From NCBI GenBank assembly GCA_963691655.1, contig OY829328.1, positions 85,812,400-85,876,399 of the forward strand: a stretch of DNA of 64,000 bases, written 5' to 3'. This DNA comes from Toxonevra muliebris. Lineage: Eukaryota; Arthropoda; Insecta; Diptera; Pallopteridae. Positions 59,401-64,000 of this stretch are shown here, one piece after another. The translations under genes and the position numbers were made by a program. Numbering within the stretch: position 1 is the first letter of the stretch; every line of letters starts with the position of its first letter. The notes beneath the pieces were generated by a model. It did no database searches and had not been told where the DNA came from. It worked only from the letters and a program-made list of their open reading frames with translations.

Positions 59401-61838
59401 ACATACACCGCATACCACTTGCCAATTCCCATTAATTTTTCAAATCGATGTCGTTGTTTTCGACTATTGCCGCCACGAAATTGCAATGCAAAAATAACAA
59501 CAACAACAATAATAATAATAAAAACGCCATATAATCGTAAATTTGAGAAATGCGCTTTACGTTTATTTACATTTTCCGCTTCGTTAATCAATTTTTTCAC
59601 TCACTTATTTTTGATTTTTCTTTTCTTTTTCTTCTTCTCTTCAATTTCATCGTCATCTTCATCGTTGCTGTAGGTCGCTTGCCACACGGTTCGAATGTAC
59701 GCAGCTGCAATTGCTGTCCCTATGGTTACCATATCGATTTGGATTTTGTGCGCTACTGTGAGGCGCTTGCAAATGCAAAACCATCCGATGAAGAGTTGCG
59801 CAGGCGCAGTCGTCGTCGTTCGCGCAAATCAATGGAATTCATGCTGGGTCTAGAGAATCTCTTCGATCAATGGGATGCTGCCGAACGGGTGCAGGCGCTG
59901 CCTGAGGTGAGTTGTTATTTTTTAGTGGTTGTATTTATTTGAGTTGTATACTATTGTATAGTTGCAGTTTAAAAGTGCACCACACAGCTGAATGAAATAT
60001 GAGCTAAGCGTTGTATTCGTGCTTTGAGTTAAGAGTTGGCGGCCATTAGTAAAGCTGGATTTAATTAAGTCTTGCAGTTTGGCGATATTTTTTCTTTTAC
60101 TATCTTCTTTCAAATGCAATTTTATTGGCTTCTTTTGACAGATTTTGATAAATGAATTGCGTTAAAGAAGTGAAAGGATTGAGGGAGGCCAGGAGAGGCT
60201 AACTGTCGTTGTAACTTATTTCAATGCCACGTTTTGTGGCAGTTGCCATATTTTTAATTGAAATGGAAAAGAAGCTTAAGGGAAATTATTATTTTGCTTT
60301 AAATTTTTATAAATACTTGCAAAACTTTAACTTAAAGTAAAATTTCCCAGTTGGGAAATTTTTCATGTCACAAATTTGTTAAAAAATTTTTCTTGTACTT
60401 AACTTTTGCACTTATAAAAAGAATTTCCCTTAAAAAGGAAAATTTTCTTTCTCACAAGTATCACTTATACTGTTATATTATGAGCTTCTTTTATCTTTTG
60501 AAAAGTTGTTTAACAGCAAAACTTGAAAATTTCTTTTATAAAAACGAAAAATTCTTTGAATATAAAACTTTTTTGACGCATTAAAAAAGGCTAGTTTTAT
60601 ATTGAAAATTTGATAATTTAATATTTTCCTACAGCTATTTCTAGCTGAAAGTTCCTTTAGAAAACTTTTTTCCTTATGGGAAATTTTTTAGCAGTGTGCC
60701 AAAGGAATATTGTTTGCTGATTTTAAATAAAAATCATGTCCACATAGACAAATAAATAATTTTATTGTTTTAAAAAAAATTTCCCTATGTGGGAAATTTT
60801 TGGGAAATTTCATGTTAGAAAAAAAATAGTGTTTAATAAGCAAAATTAACGAGTTTTCCATGATTGTTTTCATGAATCATTTCCTAAAATACTCAATCTT
60901 TTCGAGCGGTAAATAAATGCTTGAAAATAGAATTCCGCTGAAGACTTTATTAATGCTGTCTGCTTGCAACCATAAAACCAACGCTTTGATCTTAAAAGTA
61001 TACAAAATTTTACGCAATGACATGTACAAAAAAAAAAAAAAAAAAAATGTCTCCCTTTTTTCAGTGCAATATTTACGCTAATGTTGAGGGCGTTATTTGC
61101 TCAGTTTTTGTTATTTCTCTGTCTATGCATATAATTAAAACATTAGTCACGTGATCGACATCAAAGTGAGATGCAACAAACGCAATATCTTTCACTTCTT
61201 ATGTCTACATTTGGATGATGGATTGCTGATGGAGTGTTGCTAATCATTAAGGAAAACTAATTTTATTTCAATTTTAAATATACCTTTTTGTATTTTTCAG
61301 GCACCACATGAAAGTGATTCAGATTCGCCACGCCTACCATTAACTTCTATGCCATACAATAGCAACGGTTTCAACAACAACAACAGCAGCAATCAACGAC
61401 CACGTTCATCTTCGGTGCCACGTTTCACTTTTGGTGGTATAACACGTTCAGAATCTCCTTTTGGTACTGCTTCATCGACATGTTCATCATTTCATGGTGG
61501 CGGTAGTGGTGGCGTTGGCGCAGGTATTGATTGCCCATTTCCGATGCGTCGTCCAGCAAATAGCCCACCAGAGACACGTGCATTTTTACATGATGCCTTG
61601 GATGAAGTGTGCAGTGATTTTGAACGTACTTTAGAGCGTGCTTCAATGAAACGTAAAAAAGGTGGAGTGGGTGATGGTGGCGGAGGGAGAGGTGGAGCAA
61701 ATGGCTATGGCATTATGTCCTATAGTCTTGGCAGTAATGGCAGCGATCGTAATAATAATAATAAATTGCGAAATGGTTATAGCTGTTCAACTGAAAAACG
61801 CAGCTGTCATACATGGGAAAAGTATTATGAAGCCATTG
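41321..61838 (+). CDS. Kank: Kank (KN motif and ankyrin repeat protein), 5' part, 4 exons; continues beyond window
   Basis: Exons 41321-41466, 45022-45065, 59674-59906 and 61301-61838 join in one frame (phases 2, 1, 0, and 1 at the last donor) to give 320 residues. All junctions are GT-AG. Identification rests on the KN motif in exon 3: CPYGYHIDLDFVRYCEAL, residues 78-95, the hallmark of KANK proteins. In vertebrates this motif binds the talin rod. A basic stretch RRRSRRRSRKS (106-116) follows, then a helical segment to residue 140. Exon 4 is Ser/Asn/Gly-rich and disordered, with one probable amphipathic helix (230-261). The ankyrin repeats at the C-terminus of the family are not in the window. 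In Drosophila, Kank has been described as an EB1-binding protein at muscle attachment sites. The start was chosen for its in-frame ATG in exon 1; the next in-frame ATG is in exon 2 (residue 53). Further 5' exons or alternative starts are possible. Confidence 0.87.
41467..43519. other. Kank intron 1, first part
   Basis: The intron starts GTAAATATCG. No gene is inside. GAT/GCT microsatellites occur at 42760-42850 with a poly-T run at about 42737. Confidence 0.5.
43520..44420. repeat. Degenerate tandem repeat with GCGATTTT core
   Basis: ATGCGATTTTGAAGCGATTT and close variants recur at about 43552, 43589, 43706, 43733, 43898, 44048, 44172, 44212, 44345 and 44372. Between them lie AT-rich spacers sharing AAATTT-AATGCAATCA-ACTGT blocks. 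Spacing is irregular (roughly 120-170 bp per larger unit). It looks like an old, diverged satellite inside Kank intron 1. Confidence 0.75.
44421..45021. other. Kank intron 1, last part
   Basis: This contains ATGCATG/CATGCAGCAGCATGC palindromic words at 44825-44890 and a T-rich tract before the acceptor TATATTTTCAG at 45021. No gene. Confidence 0.5.
45022..45065 (+). CDS. Kank: Kank coding exon 2 (44-bp micro-exon)
   Basis: The acceptor TATATTTTCAG precedes GTCTGTTGTAATGCGTAC and the donor is GTAAGT. It completes the Arg codon of exon 1 and encodes SVVMRTPRVFGEEN plus the first base of a Gly codon. The 44-bp length keeps phase with exons 1 and 3, which supports it despite its size. Skipping it would shift the frame. 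Confidence 0.78.
45066..46764. other. Kank intron 2, first part
   Basis: This is intronic sequence with a SINE-like fragment (45500-45590, listed separately). The frame at 45467-45691 covers that fragment and is not a gene. Confidence 0.5.
45500..45590 (+). repeat. tRNA-like / SINE remnant in Kank intron 2
   Basis: GGTTCAATTCC (45551-45561) is a perfect pol III B box, preceded by TGGTAGCCATGG (45505), an A-box-like word about 45 bases upstream. The GTGGGTTCAATTCCCA around the B box can form a T-arm-like stem. No acceptor stem is apparent, so a SINE or tRNA pseudogene is more likely than a tRNA. Confidence 0.5.
46761..46887. mobile_element. Tiny piggyBac-like MITE with TTAA target sites
   Basis: TTAA (46761) is followed by CCCAGTAATGCCTAGCGGTG, and the right end before TTAA (46884) has the inverse CCCATTAAGAACGAGCGGGT. 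The ends match at about two thirds of 22 positions, including CCCA, AGCGG and the TACC/TGCC end. TTAA duplications and CCC ends are the piggyBac signature. The element between is only 119 bp (46765-46883). Confidence 0.6.
46888..48659. other. Kank intron 2, no gene
   Basis: This is AT-rich intronic DNA with a (TG)n run at 48053-48073 and CTG/TTG microsatellites (47900-48180). Open frames across 47799-48113 on both strands come from these repeats. Confidence 0.5.
48660..49060 (-). pseudogene. Tc1-family transposase relict
   Basis: The minus-strand frame 48952-48665 carries the Tc1 pattern in diverged form: a W-D-RRLEKSYMIGQIKLNFL block where active enzymes have the SDESKFNLF-type motif, then WYVSRSDGERC, then MVWMCFSYYIRGPLYHIEGI. 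The acidic residues of the central motif are replaced by GQIK, so it is catalytically dead. Diverged sequence continues upstream on the same strand to about 49050. No TIRs were identified. It lies antisense in Kank intron 2. Confidence 0.8.
51303..51321 (+). other. G-rich run with G-quadruplex potential
   Basis: Seven Gs, one C, eight Gs, one A and two Gs in a row lie within strongly AT-rich DNA. This could form a G-quadruplex on the plus strand, which is the sense strand of Kank. A sequencing or assembly artefact is also possible in such a run. Confidence 0.6.
53300..54200. repeat. Degraded repeat-derived sequence with CTGTACCAAATCT blocks
   Basis: TAACATTTCTGTACCAAATC (53426) and TAATATTTCTGTACCAAATC (54134) are each preceded by a GCAAAATG/ACAGAATG-C and GA-AAATAA context, about 708 bp apart. 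Related phrases (ATTCCAAATCTTAGTACCGC at 53921 and CACCAAATTTCAGTCTTGTG at 54034) lie between. This is the look of an old, internally repetitive transposon. Confidence 0.45.
53632..53710. repeat. Tandem duplication, 36-bp core, 43-bp period
   Basis: AACATACAAACCTTCATCAC followed by CTTTCTTACTATGGCT occurs at 53632 and again, identically, at 53675. Confidence 0.9.
56267..56698 (+). other. 143-codon open frame of unknown nature
   Basis: This is among the longest open frames in the window and is less AT-rich than its surroundings. The predicted peptide starts MGRDTPRCRPLMSCC with a hydrophobic stretch ALLVVVIVPDWLAYF and is otherwise unremarkable; no domain is recognised. A 79-codon antisense frame overlaps it. 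Its 3' end is interrupted by the retroposon-like copy at 56696-57111. It could be a remnant of a mobile element or a chance frame in Kank intron 2. Confidence 0.25.
56678..57129. mobile_element. Rearranged copy of the 483-bp family flanked by 18-bp direct repeats
   Basis: AAAGTGAAACAAAATATT occurs at 56678-56695 and again at 57112-57129. Between them, 56696-56955 is the reverse complement of the unit family (AATAATGTGTAACAGGCTTA, then CAGAGACGGGCAAATCAGAC). 56958-57111 is in forward orientation (TGATTTGCCCGTCTCTGTAT to CCTGTTACACATTATTT), continuing to GACTTTGAAAAATTAAC and CATAGTCTACAAAAAA. The first and last TAACAGG/CCTGTTA segments thus form long inverted repeats of about 75 bp. A short A run lies directly before the second flanking repeat. 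Confidence 0.8.
57130..59673. other. Kank intron 2, last part
   Basis: A CT dinucleotide run (57784-57800) could be a GAGA-factor-type site. The rest is AT-rich. Frames at 58509 and 59292-59673 are low in complexity. The acceptor of exon 3 (TTGCTGTAG) ends at 59673. Confidence 0.5.
59674..59906 (+). CDS. Kank: Kank coding exon 3 with the KN motif
   Basis: This 233-bp exon completes Gly64 and encodes residues 65-141, including CNCCPYGYHIDLDFVRYCEA. The pattern Pro-Tyr-Gly-Tyr-x-Ile/Leu-Asp-Leu-Asp-Phe is the KANK KN motif. A basic RRRSRRRSRKS segment and an amphipathic stretch MLGLENLFDQWDAAERVQAL follow. The donor is GTGAGT, phase 0. Codon use and GC content are clearly higher than in the flanking intron. 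Confidence 0.9.
59907..61300. other. Kank intron 3
   Basis: This 1394-bp intron ends TTTGTATTTTTCAG. From 60340 to 60815 it has several small palindromes built on TTTCCC/GGGAAA (for example AAATTTCCCAGTTGGGAAAT at 60342 and ATTTCCCTATGTGGGAAATT near 60780). No gene. Confidence 0.6.
61301..61838 (+). CDS. Kank: Kank coding exon 4 (disordered linker)
   Basis: GCA CCA CAT GAA opens in phase 0; donor G|GTAAGT at 61838/61839 is phase 1. It encodes residues 142-320: acidic HESDSDSP, then Asn/Ser-rich sequence, RPRSSSVPRFTFGG (175-188), a Gly-rich loop, the helix-prone PPETRAFLHDALDEVCSDF region (230-248) continuing to KRKK (258-261), a second Gly run and an Asn run. This fits the long, poorly conserved linker between the KN motif and the ankyrin repeats. 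Codon bias distinguishes it from the Asn/CAA microsatellites nearby. Confidence 0.85.
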
Positions 61839-62829
61839 GTAAGTGATGATGCTGAATTCGAGATGATTTTTTTTATATTAAAATTGAACACTTTTATATT
61901 TAAAGTTAGCATTTTCAATTTCTTTTTAAAGAGTATTTTAAAATGTTTTTGATTTTAGAATTACTAGAGTTAATTTTCGTCAAGGAATTCTAAGCGTTAT
62001 AACTCAACTAACAAAGATATATTTAAACTTCTTAGATATTTTGAAGATAATGCTCTTTCGAATCAATGTAAATAAAAATTAAGAAAACATCTATAAAATT
62101 AAAATTTTCTGTTATTTCCTTCCAATGTTAAATACAGTATAGACCAAAAATTATACACACTTTCGTTTATTTTGTTTTCATTTTCAAAAACAAAAAGACA
62201 TTTGCTTGCTATTTTTTTTTTTTTTTGCTACAACAAACTATTTTATGCAATATTTATTTATATAAATTGAAAAAGAAAATAAAATCGTATAAAAACAAAA
62301 CTTATTTTCAATGCCTTTTTGACCAGCACCAATTGCTGTCGCTGCATGTGCGTTAACGCTGACGATTCACAGCATCATGCTAATTTCTGTACGCTACATA
62401 CAAGTATAAATAAACTAACTTGACTTTAGACACAACTTCAAATGCTAAAATTATAAACAACAAAACGACAAAAAAAAAAAAAAAAAATACAAACAAGTAA
62501 TTGCTTGTGACAATTTTATGCGATTTTCGTTTCCATTTTCTAGTTTTAGTTTCATTTTGCAATTTTAATTTATTGCATAAACAAAAACCCAACACACTAT
62601 AATCATTTAAATGCTAATTTAAAACCAAATTCGATTTGGTTTCAATTGTATACAAAATAAAAATGAAAAATCAATTGAAGTAAGATGTGAATTTGTTTAT
62701 ATATTTGAAGGAAACATAAATAAATTGAGTTAAATTTCTTTTTTTTTGCAAACGTGTGCATTTTTGTGACTGTGATTTCGCAATTTTCGTTTCAAAATAG
62801 CAGCTATGGGCAGTGACTGAAAGCAAATG
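61839..62829. other. Kank intron 4, first part
   Basis: The donor GTAAGTGATG is at 61839. Poly-T and poly-A runs occur at about 62210-62227 and 62470-62488. No gene. Confidence 0.5.
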
Positions 62830-63780
62830 GGTTGAATTGACAGCAGACTGTCTAAAGCAGCAGAATATCTGAAGTAACAGAATAGCTAAACCGGTAGTAG
62901 AATAAGTAAAATATCAGAGTTATTAAGCTGGCAGAAGGGTGCTTAAAGTAGCAGATTACTAAAGTAGCAGATTGCTAAAGTAGCAGATTACTTAAGTAGT
63001 AGATTGCTAAAGTAGCAGATTACTAAAGTAGCAGATTTCTAAAGTAGCAGATTACTAAAGTAGCAGATTACTGAAGTACCACAGTGACTAAAGTAGCAAA
63101 TCATTGAATTATCACAGTGACTAATCTGGCAGCAGGTTGACTAATATAATGAAATACTAAAGTAGTTCAGTGACTAAATTGGCGACAGAGTGATAAAAGT
63201 AGCAGTTATATAAAGTGGATAGTAGCTAAACTAACACCAGAGTGAGTAAAGTAGCAGATTATTGAAGTAACATAGTAATTAAACAGAAAGCAGAGTGACT
63301 AAAATAGCAGATTACTGAAGAATCACAGTGAATAAACAGCAAAGTATTGAAGTACTTTGCACAGTGACAAAAGTAGCGGACTACTGAAATATCATAGTGA
63401 CTAAAGTAGCAGATTATTGAACCAGCATAGTGATTAATCTGGCATAAGGGTGAATAATGTCATGAAATATTGTAGTAGTTCAGTGACTGAACTGGCAACA
63501 GATTTTCAAAATTGAAGTTATCTGAAGTTCATAGTAGCTAAACTGACACCAGAGTGAATGAAGTAGCAGATTACTGAAGAATCACAGTGGTTAAACAGCA
63601 AAGTATTGAAGTAGCATAGTGACTAAAGTAGCGGGCTGGAGTTGCATATTATTAAAGTGACTTATCTTAGAGAAGGCTGTCTTATGTAATGGCACTGAAG
63701 TGGAAACAGTAACTAAACTACGGAAATAGCAGAGCAACAAAGTAGCAGAGTACTAAACAAACACAGTAGTTTAAATAGTA
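62830..63780. repeat. Minisatellite, 16-18-bp unit AAGTAGCAGATTACTA, with higher-order period about 313 bp
   Basis: The core from 62945 to 63085 has about nine close copies of CTAAAGTAGCAGATTA; flanking copies are diverged (CACAGTGACTAAAGTAGC). A larger unit recurs: TTAATCTGG/CTAATCTGGC at about 63121 and 63434, each followed by AATAAT/AATATA-ATGAAATA, AGTAGTTCAGTGACT and ACACCAGAGTGA in the same order. The array lies in the intron following Kank exon 4. Confidence 0.88.
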
Positions 63781-64000
63781 AAGCATTTAAAATAAAAATT
63801 TAAGATCAATGATCACAATCATTTTGACTAGCAATGATAATATTATTATGTAGAATAATAGAATAATGGCAGAAAAATATAAGAATTCAATCCACTGATA
63901 TTTTTGAATGACCGAAAAGTGTTTTTCTCACACATATTTTTCAATAAATCTAAATTTGAACACAAAGATGTTACGGCAATTTTTCTCATCGATTTTTTGT
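63781..64000. other. Non-coding window end
   Basis: AT-rich intronic sequence; nothing is recognised. The Kank ankyrin-repeat exons are expected further right. Confidence 0.5.

Noticed and set aside
59550..59673. Extension of Kank exon 3 upstream to the in-frame ATG at 59550
   Set aside because: The upstream part is T-rich and low in complexity, ends in a good polypyrimidine-AG acceptor at 59673, and the spliced frame from exon 2 joins exactly there.

Overview
This is eukaryotic DNA, almost certainly from a schizophoran (higher) fly. It is very AT-rich, with long introns, short GT-AG introns inside small genes, many A/T homopolymers, CAA/CAG and TTG microsatellites, and abundant degraded DNA transposons. 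Two genes of the fly-expanded DUF1091 (DM8) family and a Kank orthologue support the placement. I cannot name the species; the amount of transposon-derived sequence suggests a genome larger and more repetitive than that of Drosophila melanogaster.

Layout. 1-5800: non-coding, with a 3 x 60 bp tandem repeat (2512-2690) and a possible 5' exon ending at a strong splice donor at 4192/4193. 5811-6592: a complete four-exon DUF1091 gene on the minus strand. 6971-9795: a transposon cluster, made of a TIR element carrying a nested internally deleted mariner, followed by an hAT element with a perfect 8-bp target duplication. 12190-12402: a perfect 79-bp-arm palindrome. 22378-23091: a complete three-exon DUF1091 gene on the plus strand. 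24560-24980: the 3' end of a dead non-LTR retrotransposon. 27010-28749: 3.6 near-identical copies of a 483-bp unit, related to dispersed copies near 36.2, 36.9 and 56.7-57.1 kb. 29680-29885, 37480-37545 and 45500-45590: tRNA-like (SINE-type) sequences. 35521-35952: a second copy of the 7-kb TIR element.

41321 to beyond 61838: the 5' coding half of Kank, with four exons whose reading frame joins cleanly (first 320 residues, including the KN motif). The ankyrin repeats must lie beyond the right edge. A pogo-like MITE (40800-41233) ends 87 bp before the Kank start codon. The Kank introns hold a degenerate GCGATTTT repeat, a 119-bp piggyBac-like MITE, a Tc1 relict, a very G-rich run, a retroposon-like copy with 18-bp flanking repeats next to a 143-codon ORF, and, after exon 4, an AAGTAGCAGATTACT minisatellite (62830-63780).

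How the parts relate. Kank is a cytoskeletal and adhesion adaptor. The DUF1091 proteins are small and secreted; they are neighbours only, or nested if Kank has far-upstream 5' exons, and share no evident pathway with it. I found no CRISPR, operon or microbial defence system; none is expected here. The unusual content is mobile-element architecture and its position relative to the Kank promoter.
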